Assembly: GCF_001280845.1 (NCBI RefSeq) | Contig: NZ_LGHP01000001.1 | Coordinates: 1,047,178-1,111,177 of the forward strand | Source of the DNA: Bacillus sp. FJAT-28004 | Lineage (GTDB): Bacteria > Bacillota > Bacilli > Paenibacillales > Paenibacillaceae | Length of the DNA: 64,000 nucleotides | Reading direction: 5' to 3' | Shown: one piece after another, positions 1 to 8,541 of the stretch | How positions within the stretch are numbered: position 1 is the stretch's first letter | Layout: each line of letters starts with the position of its first letter | Notes under the pieces: model-generated | The model's input: only the letters and a program-made list of their open reading frames with translations | Told to the model about the DNA's origin: nothing | The model's database searches: none | Position numbers and translations under genes: made by a program

Positions 1-35
1 TGACGAATACTAATCGGTCGAGGGCTTATCCTAAA
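1..35 (+). rRNA. 23S rRNA, 3' end (partial)
   Basis: The first bases match the conserved 3' end of Bacillota 23S rRNA (GACGAATACTAATCGGTCGA, then GGGCTTATCC). The gene enters from the left edge. The 142 bases between this end and the first tRNA hold no recognisable 5S rRNA gene. Confidence 0.85.
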
Positions 36-177
36 CACGTTTACCGTGACCCATACATCCGGTAGACAGCAGCATTAAGGCTTCAGCAAGCCTAACTTTC
101 GTATCCAGTTTTCAGGGCGCAACTTGAATACCTGATTATAAACAATTGATCTTACATAAGATTTATGTTTATGCTTA

Positions 178-254
<77 letters not shown>

Positions 255-259
255 TATTT

Positions 260-335
260 TCCCTGATAGCTCAGTTGGTAGAGCACTCGACTGTTAATCG
301 AGTTGTCACAGGTTCGAGTCCTGTTCGGGGAGCCA
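260..335 (+). tRNA. tRNA-Asn (GTT)
   Basis: Acceptor TCCCTGA/TCGGGGA with a T-G pair, anticodon GTT in stem ACTCGACTGTTAATCGAGT, CCA encoded. Confidence 0.97.
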
Positions 336-340
336 AGTTT

Positions 341-428
341 GGAGAGATACCCAAGTGGCTCAAGGGGACCCTCTGCTAAGGGGTTAGACTGCGTAAGTGG
401 TGCGAGGGTTCGAATCCCTCTCTCTCCG
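341..428 (+). tRNA. tRNA-Ser (GCT)
   Basis: 88-nt class II tRNA with a long variable arm, acceptor GGAGAGA/TCTCTCC and anticodon GCT. No CCA is encoded: the discriminator G is followed by TTCC, unlike its neighbours. Confidence 0.95.
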
Positions 429-442
429 TTCCAATTTTTCAA

Positions 443-517
443 GGCCCGTTGGTCAAGTGGTTAAGACACCTCCCTTTCACGGAGGTAACAGGGGTTCGAG
501 TCCCCTACGGGTCACCA
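443..517 (+). tRNA. tRNA-Glu (TTC)
   Basis: Acceptor GGCCCGT/ACGGGTC, anticodon TTC in loop CTTTCAC, CCA encoded. Confidence 0.96.
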
Positions 518-537
518 TATTTTTTCTTTCAAAATGA

Positions 538-614
<77 letters not shown>

Positions 615-646
615 AATCACCTTTAAATGGTGCAAAAAATCCATAT

Positions 647-722
<76 letters not shown>

Positions 723-796
723 TTTTTCTTATGATGTTCCTTGGTTATTGCCAGGCAAGCATCAAAACTACCTGCAATGGTAGACATAACCGATAC

Positions 797-872
<76 letters not shown>

Positions 873-944
873 TTTTCTTAAGATGCTTCTGGTTATGCCA
901 GGCAAGCATCAAAAACCACCAGCATTGGTGGACATAATCGATGT

Positions 945-1020
<76 letters not shown>

Positions 1021-1028
1021 TCTTTTCT

Positions 1029-1105
1029 CGGGACGTAGCTCAGCTTGGTAGAGCACCTGGTTTGGGACCAGGGGGTCGCATGTTCAAATCGTGTCGTCCC
1101 GACCA
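1029..1105 (+). tRNA. tRNA-Pro (TGG)
   Basis: Acceptor CGGGACG/CGTCCCG, anticodon loop TTTGGGA (TGG), CCA encoded. Last tRNA of the cluster. Confidence 0.96.
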
Positions 1106-1131
1106 TTTTTCAAGTGAATGAACGACTACAT

Positions 1132-1181
1132 AAACCGCTATTCTCAAAGTCCGCTGGACTTATGGGAATAGCGGTTTTTTT
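1132..1181 (+). terminator. terminator of the rRNA/tRNA operon
   Basis: AAACCGCTATTC pairs with GAATAGCGGTTT and is followed by a T run. It lies just downstream of tRNA-Pro. Confidence 0.85.
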
Positions 1182-1256
1182 ATGCGCTTATGGGGAAATA
1201 TAAACGCAATATGCCGATGAAGTGCAATCACTTCATTGAATAAGGAGGCTTTACTG

Positions 1257-2042
1257 TTGAGGCAAAGGGTTAGAGTCGCTGTCATGCTTATTGCGATCTT
1301 ATGGGGCTTAATAAGCCCTTCAGCTGCATATGGGCAGCCAGGGGTATTCCACTTCGGGTTTAAGAAAAGTGTGGAGGGGCGTCTGCCTTCGATCGATGAG
1401 GAGGGCTTTAAAGAGATCGTAACCAAGCACGGAGCTTTGTTTCTGGGGGATACGACGCAAAAGGAGCTATATCTTACTTTCGATAACGGTTACGAAAATG
1501 GCTACACACCGCGTATCCTAGATGTATTAAAAGATAAGCAGGTACCAGCGGTCTTTTTTGTAACGGGTCATTATGTCAAAGATCAGCCGGACCTATTAAA
1601 GCGGATGGTGCAGGAAGGCCATATCGTAGGTAACCATTCATGGAGTCATCCAGATATGTCGACCCTCTCGGAATCGAGCATCAAAACGGAACTCGATAAG
1701 GTCAAGGAGCACGTAGAAACTTTGACTGGTCAGAAGGAAATGAAATATCTACGGCCTCCAAGAGGCATATTCAGCGAACGGGTACTTGCGGCGAGCAAGC
1801 AATTCGGCTATACGAATGTATTTTGGTCAGTGGCATACAAGGACTGGGATGTGAATGCGCAAAGAGGCTCACAATATGCGTATAACGAGGTTGTTAAACA
1901 GCTCCACCCCGGTGCGATCATCCTGCTGCATTCCGTTTCCAAAGACAACACCGAGGCGCTCGGCAGAATTATAGACGAGGCCCGCCGGCAAGGATATCTC
2001 TTCAAAAGCCTGGATCAGCTGGGCATTGATTTAAATATCTAG
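1257..2042 (+). CDS. pdaA: delta-lactam-biosynthetic polysaccharide deacetylase PdaA
   Basis: PdaA removes the acetyl group from N-acetylmuramic acid, the step that leads to muramic-delta-lactam in spore cortex peptidoglycan. The protein has a signal sequence, then a carbohydrate-esterase-4 NodB domain with TFDNGYEN (the PdaA-type variant of the metal motif), HSWSHPD, RPPRGIFSE and LLLHSVSKDN. Length (about 261 residues) fits B. subtilis PdaA. TTG at 1257 is chosen because AAGGAGG at 1242-1248 lies 8 bases before it; the upstream TTG at 1236 would place that site inside the gene. It is a single-gene unit ended by its own terminator. Confidence 0.92.
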   Translation: MRQRVRVAVMLIAILWGLISPSAAYGQPGVFHFGFKKSVEGRLPSIDEEGFKEIVTKHGALFLGDTTQKELYLTFDNGYENGYTPRILDVLKDKQVPAVFFVTGHYVKDQPDLLKRMVQEGHIVGNHSWSHPDMSTLSESSIKTELDKVKEHVETLTGQKEMKYLRPPRGIFSERVLAASKQFGYTNVFWSVAYKDWDVNAQRGSQYAYNEVVKQLHPGAIILLHSVSKDNTEALGRIIDEARRQGYLFKSLDQLGIDLNI

Positions 2043-2063
2043 TAAAGTATGGGCAAAAGCCTT

Positions 2064-2092
2064 AACCTCATTACAGGGGTTGAGGTTTTTTT
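2064..2092 (+). terminator. terminator after pdaA
   Basis: Stem AACCTCA/TGAGGTT followed by seven T. Confidence 0.85.
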
Positions 2093-2295
2093 GCTATTTT
2101 GAACCCATTTACGTTGCAATAGCGGCGCAAAGACCTTTAAAATTCTGCCCTCATCCCTTGCTTTGCCGCATGTTTAGCTTTTTTAACTTCCTTTATATTC
2201 GACAGATGTATGCTTAAACAGGCTTGATCAGAAATGGTTTAAGCATAAAAACAGGCTTGCAGCTGCAGGAGTTTCCGGAGGAACGCTATCTTTTT

Positions 2296-2303
2296 GCTAT
2301 AAT
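2296..2303 (+). promoter_or_regulatory. probable extended -10 promoter for the cupin pair
   Basis: TGCTATAAT about 30 bases before the small gene at 2333. No convincing -35 box is visible, so this rests on the extended -10 alone. The rest of 2093-2295 shows nothing I can name. Confidence 0.4.
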
Positions 2304-2332
2304 ATGGAGAATGGGAGCTTGAGGCAGCATCT

Positions 2333-2521
2333 GTGGAGCGCCTAGCCAGTGGAGATCTATTCGGAATTGAGATGATAGTGAAAACGGAAACTTTAGAGAT
2401 TAAAGAAATGTCGGATCAGAGCTACACAATGACAATCAAAACAGATAGAGTCAGAGATGAGTACTCGCTGGTGTGGGCGGATGGCGGAGCACTTCTAGAT
2501 AAATGGGATGGTAAAAGCTAA
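2333..2521 (+). CDS. small hypothetical protein (62 aa)
   Basis: Unrecognised small protein, acidic and polar, with no signal or membrane segment. It begins at a GTG with a modest GAGG site 8 bases before it. The frame stays open upstream to a TAA at 2300, so an alternative start within 2303-2332 cannot be excluded. The stop sits directly against the AAGGAGG of the cupin gene, 13 bases before its ATG, so the two are probably co-transcribed. Composition looks like real coding sequence, but no motif gives a function. Confidence 0.55.
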   Translation: MERLASGDLFGIEMIVKTETLEIKEMSDQSYTMTIKTDRVRDEYSLVWADGGALLDKWDGKS

Positions 2522-2534
2522 AGGAGGAAATTGG

Positions 2535-2849
2535 ATGAGCAATATCGGAGTGTGGGAAAATGCGGAGCCTGGGGTTACACGTAAAATTTTGCAGCCGGGC
2601 AAAACGCTGATGCTGATGGAGGTTCATTTTGAGCCTGGTGCGGTTGGTTATGAGCATGCTCACCCGCATGAGCAGCTGAGCTATTGCTTGAAAGGGGCCA
2701 TTGAGTTTACGATTGACGGCGAGAAACAAGTGATCCGGGAAGGAGAGTCCATCGTCATACCAAGCGGGGCTAGGCACGGGGTAACCGCACTGGAAGCCTC
2801 GGCGCTGCTCGATTCCTTCACGCCGCTGCGTGATGATTTGATTAAGTAA
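2535..2849 (+). CDS. small cupin-domain protein
   Basis: Single-domain cupin of 104 residues. Cupin motif 1 is visible as HAHPHEQLSYCLKG, with the usual two His and one Glu metal ligands. Motif 2 appears as VIPSGARHGVTA, supplying the last His. Such proteins are small beta-barrels that bind a metal and act as sugar isomerases, dioxygenases or ligand sensors; the substrate cannot be told here. ATG 2535 follows AAGGAGG at 2521-2527, whereas the frame's upstream GTG at 2508 has no site. It ends with its own strong terminator. Confidence 0.85.
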   Translation: MSNIGVWENAEPGVTRKILQPGKTLMLMEVHFEPGAVGYEHAHPHEQLSYCLKGAIEFTIDGEKQVIREGESIVIPSGARHGVTALEASALLDSFTPLRDDLIK

Positions 2850-2888
2850 GGGTGATGATACGGTTATAGAAAGAAGAGCGATTCCACG

Positions 2889-2921
2889 GAAGAGCAACCA
2901 TGGGTTGCTCTTCTTTTTTTT
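2889..2921 (+). terminator. terminator after the cupin gene
   Basis: Near-perfect stem AGAGCAACC/GGTTGCTCT with an ATG loop, followed by a T-rich run. Confidence 0.9.
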
Positions 2922-3151
2922 GAATGTGATGGTTATCGACCATTGTAGAGGGGATATTCGTTGCTGCAGTCTTAGGGTGCTTGAATGTTTGTTTACAGAG
3001 GAACTATAGTTCCGCCGAGTTGGCAACACTAGAAGCAGGGGCTTTAACCATTAGAAACTTTGAAAACGTGTTAATATAGAGTAGCATATCCACACAAATA
3101 GAAAATGCCGCCTAGTCAATAGAGCTTGAGCATAGGGTAAGGGGTCTTCAT

Positions 3152-4393
3152 ATGAGGAAAATGGAATTGCTGCGCGAGCCGAAACAGCGGAAACTGTTGT
3201 TTAGCGCGGGGCTTAGCTGGCTTTTTGATGCGATGGAGGTCGGAATGATCTCCTTTATCGTTGCTGCTTTGGCCGCAGAATGGCAGCTTGGTTCACAACA
3301 GGTTGGCTTACTGATGGCAATTAATTCGATCGGTATGGCTGTAGGAGCCGCTGTATCCGGTTTGATGGCCGATCGATACGGACGCAGGGCTATCCTGCTC
3401 TGGACACTACTGATTTTCTCAATTGCGAGCGGTCTGTCGGCTCTGGCAACGAGTTTTATCGTCTTATGCGCACTGCGTTTCATAGCCGGTTTTGGGCTCG
3501 GCGGGGAGCTGCCAGTCGCGTCGACGCTTGTATCGGAATCTGTGCCTGCCAAGGAGCGGGGCCGGGCAGTCGTCCTATTGGAGAGCTTCTGGGCGATCGG
3601 TTGGATTGCTGCGGCTTTGATCGCTTACTTCATTATTCCGGATTACGGATGGAGGATGGCGTTCGCCATTGGTGCTGTTCCTGCACTTTTTGCTTTATAT
3701 TTGAGAAGAGCCATTAAAGACTCGCCCAGCTTCAATGCGCAGCAGAGCCGTAAGCTGAGTCTAGGTGACAGAATCAAATCCATATGGTCTTTACGCTACC
3801 GAAAAGCAACAGTAACGTTGTGGATCTTATGGTTCACAGTCGTTTTTTCCTATTACGGCATGTTCCTGTGGCTGCCTTCCGTCATGGTGCTCAAAGGCTT
3901 CGATTTGGTGAAGAGCTTCCAATATGTTCTGATTATGACACTCGCCCAACTGCCGGGTTATTTCACCGCTGCTTACTTTATCGAGAAATTCGGGCGAAAA
4001 TTTGTGCTGGTGGTTTATTTGCTGCTAACCGCAGGCAGTGCCCTTTGGTTCGGCAACGCGGAGACTGAAGGGGTATTGCTGGCTTCGGGTATTTGTCTCT
4101 CCTTCTTTAACCTTGGAGCATGGGGAGGCATGTACGCCTATACGCCGGAGCTGTATCCAGCCTCTGTTCGTGGAACTGGCGTCGGCTTTGCCGCCTCATT
4201 CGGCCGTGTCGGCGGCATTATTGGGCCATATCTTGTTGGTATGCTCGTTGCCAAACAAGTTGCGATTCCATCTATTTTTATGATCTTTTTTGTAACGATT
4301 GTCATAGGAGCGCTAACGGTATTATTTTTTGGCAAAGAAACGAAAGGGATCGATCCGGATAAAGAGGGCTCTGATTCTGCTCTTTCAAGTTGA
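3152..4393 (+). CDS. niaP: MFS transporter, niacin permease NiaP (YceI) type
   Basis: Twelve-helix major facilitator of 413 residues. It resembles B. subtilis YceI/NiaP closely over long stretches: GLSWLFDAMEVG at the start, GLGGELPVASTLVSE, LLESFWAIGW and MTLAQLPGYF. The sugar-porter signature DRYGRR lies after helix 2. NiaP imports nicotinate for NAD synthesis, which is the likely role. ATG 3152 is preceded by AAGGGG. The gene stands alone between two terminators and converges on yhbH. Substrate assignment is by similarity recalled from the family, not tested. Confidence 0.78.
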   Translation: MRKMELLREPKQRKLLFSAGLSWLFDAMEVGMISFIVAALAAEWQLGSQQVGLLMAINSIGMAVGAAVSGLMADRYGRRAILLWTLLIFSIASGLSALATSFIVLCALRFIAGFGLGGELPVASTLVSESVPAKERGRAVVLLESFWAIGWIAAALIAYFIIPDYGWRMAFAIGAVPALFALYLRRAIKDSPSFNAQQSRKLSLGDRIKSIWSLRYRKATVTLWILWFTVVFSYYGMFLWLPSVMVLKGFDLVKSFQYVLIMTLAQLPGYFTAAYFIEKFGRKFVLVVYLLLTAGSALWFGNAETEGVLLASGICLSFFNLGAWGGMYAYTPELYPASVRGTGVGFAASFGRVGGIIGPYLVGMLVAKQVAIPSIFMIFFVTIVIGALTVLFFGKETKGIDPDKEGSDSALSS

Positions 4394-4417
4394 AGGGATG
4401 TTTATTCAAAATGCAAA

Positions 4418-4461
4418 TAAGCCGTCCAGAATGGGGTAGAACCCATCGGGACGGCTTTCTT
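4418..4461 (+). terminator. terminator between niaP and yhbH
   Basis: Stem AAGCCGTCC/GGGACGGCTT followed by TTCTTCT. It sits between two convergent genes and could serve both. Confidence 0.8.
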
Positions 4462-4472
4462 CTGTGCTTTTA

Positions 4473-5636
4473 TTAGGCGCCGCTCACTTGCTTAGAGAAA
4501 AAGGTTTTAAGTGCTTTGTACACTTCGCCTTTCTCCTTAATCACCGAATACATAAACTTTTTATGGTTAATATGCTTATACGCGGACATCAATGTGCTGC
4601 TTCTATTGTATTGATTGACCTCTCCGTATCCGAACATATTGCTTCGCTCCATCAGCTGACCAATTAGCTTCACGCAGCGTTCGTTATCTGATGTTAGGTT
4701 GTCGCCATCGGAGAAGTGGAAGGGGTATATATTCCAATTTGGCGTCGGGTACCGGCTATCGATGATGTCGATCGCTTTCTGATAAGCGGACGAACAGATG
4801 GTGCCACCGCTTTCACCACGGTTGAAAAACTCCTCTTCTGTAACCTCCTTGGCTTCCGTATGATGTGCAATAAACACAATTTCCACATGCTCATATTTGC
4901 GCCTTAGGAAGCGAGTCATCCAGAAGAAAAAGCTGCGCGCGCAATATTTCTCGAACGACCCCATGCTTCCTGACGTGTCCATGAGTGCAAGAATGACCGC
5001 GTTGGATTGGGGTTTGATGACTTCATTCCATGTTTTGTAACGAAGATCATCAGGTGAAATGCCTCCAATGCCAGACTTGCCCGCATTGGCGTTGCGGCGC
5101 AGATTTTCAATTAACGTACGCTTCTTATCGATATTGGACATGATGCCTTTTTTGCGGATATCGTGAAAAACGATTTCTGTCGTTTGCAGCTGATCCTTCT
5201 GCTTTTGCTCCAGATTAGGAAGCTCCAGCTCCTCGAACAACATATCCTCCAATTGATCGATGCTTATCTCGGTATCCACAACGTCCTCACCGGGCTGATC
5301 GCCTGCATCCTGACCTTTGCCTGGCCCCTTAGCGGCTTGTGGGTCAACGCCGAGCACATCGCCAACCTGTGAGTCGCCATCGCCTTGTCCGACGTGCTGC
5401 TTCTTGTTGTAGTTGTATATAAAGTGGGACTCGTCGAGACTTTTAATAGGGACCTTGATTGTTCGTCTTCCATCGGATAATACGATGCTTTCGTCGGAAA
5501 CCAGATCGGGAAGGTTTTGCTTAATGGCTTCGTGCACCTTCTCCTGATGTCGTGCTTGATCCTCATGACCTTTGCGGTGGAGCGACCAATCTTCCCTTGA
5601 AACAATAAATAGCGGCTCTGACTCCAATTCCCTCAC
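4473..5636 (-). CDS. yhbH: sporulation protein YhbH (DUF444, VWA-type)
   Basis: Member of the YhbH/DUF444 family needed for normal sporulation in Bacillus, where it usually sits beside the PrkA kinase. The N-terminal [14 protein letters not shown] is typical. The C-terminal half is a von Willebrand A-like domain with the metal-site motif MDTSGSMG and later HFSDGDN. The middle is a low-complexity Gln/Gly/Asp-rich linker. The longest start is GTG 5636; TTG 5627, 5-8 bases after GAGGTGAGG, gives a length closer to B. subtilis and may be the true start. No prkA is visible nearby. Confidence 0.88.
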   Translation of the reverse strand: MRELESEPLFIVSREDWSLHRKGHEDQARHQEKVHEAIKQNLPDLVSDESIVLSDGRRTIKVPIKSLDESHFIYNYNKKQHVGQGDGDSQVGDVLGVDPQAAKGPGKGQDAGDQPGEDVVDTEISIDQLEDMLFEELELPNLEQKQKDQLQTTEIVFHDIRKKGIMSNIDKKRTLIENLRRNANAGKSGIGGISPDDLRYKTWNEVIKPQSNAVILALMDTSGSMGSFEKYCARSFFFWMTRFLRRKYEHVEIVFIAHHTEAKEVTEEEFFNRGESGGTICSSAYQKAIDIIDSRYPTPNWNIYPFHFSDGDNLTSDNERCVKLIGQLMERSNMFGYGEVNQYNRSSTLMSAYKHINHKKFMYSVIKEKGEVYKALKTFFSKQVSGA

Positions 5637-5781
5637 CTCATTCCACTAAGTTAACATTGCTGATTGAAAAAAGCCTGAGATGCTGATCGCGTAATTCTTG
5701 TCTGTTACTCAATATATTCAAGAGCAGAGTGGTTATGTGAAGGAAAATGTTATAGCAGCTATTAAAAAACAATTTTGGAAG

Positions 5782-5801
5782 ATGCGGCGAAGCAGCCGCA
5801 T
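5782..5801 (+). other. hairpin in the leader of the pyrimidine operon
   Basis: ATGCGGC/GCCGCAT with a 6-base loop, within 5637-5885 upstream of the aminotransferase gene. There is no T run, so it is not a plain terminator. The rest of this 249-base stretch shows no clear promoter. Confidence 0.35.
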
Positions 5802-5885
5802 AAGCTAGTCTGTAAGGATCGCAGATGGTCTCATCCACGGTCTATTCTAATATAGAAGCTTCAGCCGTAAAGGAGGAATGCAGGC

Positions 5886-7247
5886 ATGGGCGTGAACGAG
5901 GCAGCAATGGATCAGGAAGCGAAAGCAGCGCTGTTAGAGAAGGATCGCAAATACTTATGGCATCATATTTCTCCTCATAATGAGAATCCAATGGTTATCG
6001 TGTCAGGTGAGGGAAGCTGGATAACGGATATGGACGGGAACCGCTATTTCGACGGCATGTCTGGGATGTGGTGCGTCAATGTGGGTCATGGCCGGGTCGA
6101 AATTGCTGAAGCGGCTGCGGAGCAGATGAAGACGGTAGCGTACTCGACACTCATTCAATCACATATTCCTGCAATTGAGCTTGCTGCGAAGTTGAATGAA
6201 TGGCTTGAAGGTGATTATCGATTTTTCTTCTCGAACTCAGGTTCTGATGCCAATGAGGTCGCCTTCAAAATCGGTCGTCAGTATCATCATCAACGAGGGA
6301 AGGGCTCTAAATACAAGTATATTTCGCGCCATCGCGCCTATCACGGTAATTCTATGGGCGCACTTAGCGCTACGGGTCAAGCGCAGCGCAAGCTGAAATA
6401 TGAGCCGCTTGGTGTTGGTTTTTCTCATGTGCCTCCACCATATTGCTATCGTTGTCCTTTCGGGCAAACAAAGGACACCTGCAAAATGCAATGCGCTCAA
6501 GCCTACGAGGATGCAATCATCTGGGAGGGTGCGGATTCGGTCGCTGGCATTATCGTCGAGCCCGTTATTACAGGCGGAGGAATGATCGTGCCGCCTGATC
6601 CATACTTGGCAAGGCTGCGAGCGATTTGCGATAAACATGATGTACTGCTTATCGTCGATGAGGTTATTTGCGGTTTCGGCCGCTCAGGAGAGAAGTTTGG
6701 GCATCAGAACTTCGGGGTCAAGCCAGATATGGTGACGATGGCGAAAGGGCTGACAAGCGCATATTCTCCTTTATCTGCAACGGCTGTGTCGGCTGAGATG
6801 TATGAGAGCTTCAAAGAGATCGGTGCGGACAATCATTTCCGCCATGTGAACACCTTCGGAGGCAATCCTGTTTCCTGCGCGGTTGCACTAAAAAATATTG
6901 AAATCATCGAGCGCGAAAATTTAGTCAGCCGTTCTGCTTATATTGGCAAAGAGCTGTTTAGCCGGATAAAGTCACTAGAATCACATCAGCATGTTGGTGA
7001 ACTCCGAATTTTCGGCTCTGCTATCGGTATTGAACTGGTAGAGGATAAACAAACGAAGGAGCCAGCCTCCGCTGCTAGAGTTACCGCTATTATTGCGGGA
7101 TGCAAGCAAAAAGGATTGCTCATCAGCAAAAATGGCGATACGGTACCGGGTTTTATGAATATTTTGACGCTGAGTCCTCCATTATCGACGACGGATGATG
7201 AAATAGTATTTATCGCCGAAACGCTGCTTCAGGTTTTCAATGTCTGA
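5886..7247 (+). CDS. class III (omega) aminotransferase, probably beta-alanine transaminase
   Basis: PLP enzyme of 453 residues. It shows SNSGSDANEVAFK, HRAYHGNSMGA, the cofactor Asp in LLIVDEVICGFGR and the Schiff-base Lys in MAKGLTSAY. First gene of the operon, with AAGGAGG 8 bases before ATG. The downstream genes turn uracil or thymine into beta-alanine or 3-aminoisobutyrate, so this enzyme probably passes that amino group to pyruvate or 2-oxoglutarate, giving malonate semialdehyde. An insert rich in Cys (PPYCYRCPFGQ, then TCKMQC) is unusual and might bind a metal. The amino acceptor is inference. Confidence 0.85.
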   Translation: MGVNEAAMDQEAKAALLEKDRKYLWHHISPHNENPMVIVSGEGSWITDMDGNRYFDGMSGMWCVNVGHGRVEIAEAAAEQMKTVAYSTLIQSHIPAIELAAKLNEWLEGDYRFFFSNSGSDANEVAFKIGRQYHHQRGKGSKYKYISRHRAYHGNSMGALSATGQAQRKLKYEPLGVGFSHVPPPYCYRCPFGQTKDTCKMQCAQAYEDAIIWEGADSVAGIIVEPVITGGGMIVPPDPYLARLRAICDKHDVLLIVDEVICGFGRSGEKFGHQNFGVKPDMVTMAKGLTSAYSPLSATAVSAEMYESFKEIGADNHFRHVNTFGGNPVSCAVALKNIEIIERENLVSRSAYIGKELFSRIKSLESHQHVGELRIFGSAIGIELVEDKQTKEPASAARVTAIIAGCKQKGLLISKNGDTVPGFMNILTLSPPLSTTDDEIVFIAETLLQVFNV

Positions 7248-7264
7248 GTGAGGTGGAGATGAAG

Positions 7265-8509
7265 ATGGAGAAAGGCTTTAACATTGATGCCAAGAGGCTG
7301 CACAAACATATATATGAGCTTGCGCAGATCGGGAAAATCGGTGATACAGGCGTTTGCCGCCTCGCGCTGTCGAAGGAAGATCTGGCAGGTGTAGAGCTGG
7401 TGAGGAATTGGATGATTGAAGCAGGGATGGAGGCGCGGATTGATCCGTTCGGCAATTTGATTGGCGTGCTAAAGGGAGCTGATCCAGCGTCACCGGTATT
7501 AATGCTTGGCTCCCATATTGATTCGCAGCCGTACGGCGGGCGGTTCGATGGCGTTATTGGCGTGCTAGGAGCTATCGAAGCGGTCCATACGATGGTTGAA
7601 AAAGGCTTGCGACCAACTAGGAACATCGAGGTTGTGGCTTTTTGTGATGAAGAAGGCTGCAGATTTAACAAAGGGTTATTTGGCGTAAGAGGAATGACAG
7701 GGAGGCTCGAGGATGGAGAGCTGGATCGCGCGGATAAAAATGGTGTGACCCGCAGGGAAGCGCTGATGGAATTTGGGTGTGATCCCGCTGCGTTTAAAGG
7801 ATATGTCTTTGAGGAAGGACGGATAGCTGCTTTTCTAGAGCTGCATATTGAGCAAGGTCCGGTGCTGGAGTCGCTCAGTGAACCGATTGGTATCGTCAGT
7901 GGCATATCCGGTCCCGTATGGTGGACGGTTGAAATGACTGGCTTCGCAGGTCATGCGGGCTCCGTGCCAATGTCTATGCGGCAAGATGCACTGGTTGGCA
8001 GCGCCAAGGTTATTATAGCACTCCACGAATTAGCTAGCCGGGAGCCTGGCGCACCGACTGTTGGTACGGTTGGTTCGCTGTCTGTATTTCCGGACTCCCG
8101 CAACATTATTGCTGAGAAAGTAAGCTTCACCGTCGATTTCCGCGATATTGATCTAGCGCGCAGGAATATGCTGGAGGAGCAGCTTCTCGCAAGAATCGAT
8201 GCTGTTTGTTTAGAACATGGCTTGACGTACACCATTCGTGAGGATACGAAGAGTGATCCCCGCTACTGTGCGCCTGAGCTTAGGGAGATTATGCAGGAGG
8301 AAGCAGCAGAGATGGGTCTTCAGCCGCCAGGGCTGATGAGCGGTCCCTTCCATGATTCGTTAACGATGTCTTATGTATGCAAGTACGGGATGATTTTTGT
8401 TCGTTGCAAGGACGGGATCAGCCATAATCCGAAAGAGTATTCATCACCGGAAGATATTGAGCTCGGGGTGGAGCTCCTTTACCGGACGGCCCGCAGATTA
8501 AGTGAATAG
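7265..8509 (+). CDS. M20-family N-carbamoyl amidohydrolase (probable beta-ureidopropionase)
   Basis: Zinc-dependent amidohydrolase of the allantoate amidohydrolase / N-carbamoyl-L-amino-acid hydrolase group. Metal motifs are GSHIDSQPYGGRFDG and the CDEEGCRF pair, followed by LELHIEQGPVLE. In this operon it should cleave N-carbamoyl-beta-alanine to beta-alanine, CO2 and ammonia, a job done in animals by a nitrilase-family enzyme. I choose ATG 7265, 8 bases after GAGGTGG; ATG 7259 is too close to that site. The gap to the aminotransferase stop is 17 bases, implying co-transcription. Confidence 0.87.
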   Translation: MEKGFNIDAKRLHKHIYELAQIGKIGDTGVCRLALSKEDLAGVELVRNWMIEAGMEARIDPFGNLIGVLKGADPASPVLMLGSHIDSQPYGGRFDGVIGVLGAIEAVHTMVEKGLRPTRNIEVVAFCDEEGCRFNKGLFGVRGMTGRLEDGELDRADKNGVTRREALMEFGCDPAAFKGYVFEEGRIAAFLELHIEQGPVLESLSEPIGIVSGISGPVWWTVEMTGFAGHAGSVPMSMRQDALVGSAKVIIALHELASREPGAPTVGTVGSLSVFPDSRNIIAEKVSFTVDFRDIDLARRNMLEEQLLARIDAVCLEHGLTYTIREDTKSDPRYCAPELREIMQEEAAEMGLQPPGLMSGPFHDSLTMSYVCKYGMIFVRCKDGISHNPKEYSSPEDIELGVELLYRTARRLSE

Positions 8510-8541
8510 ATGTGAAGTAAGTTTATAAGGAGGAGACGGGC

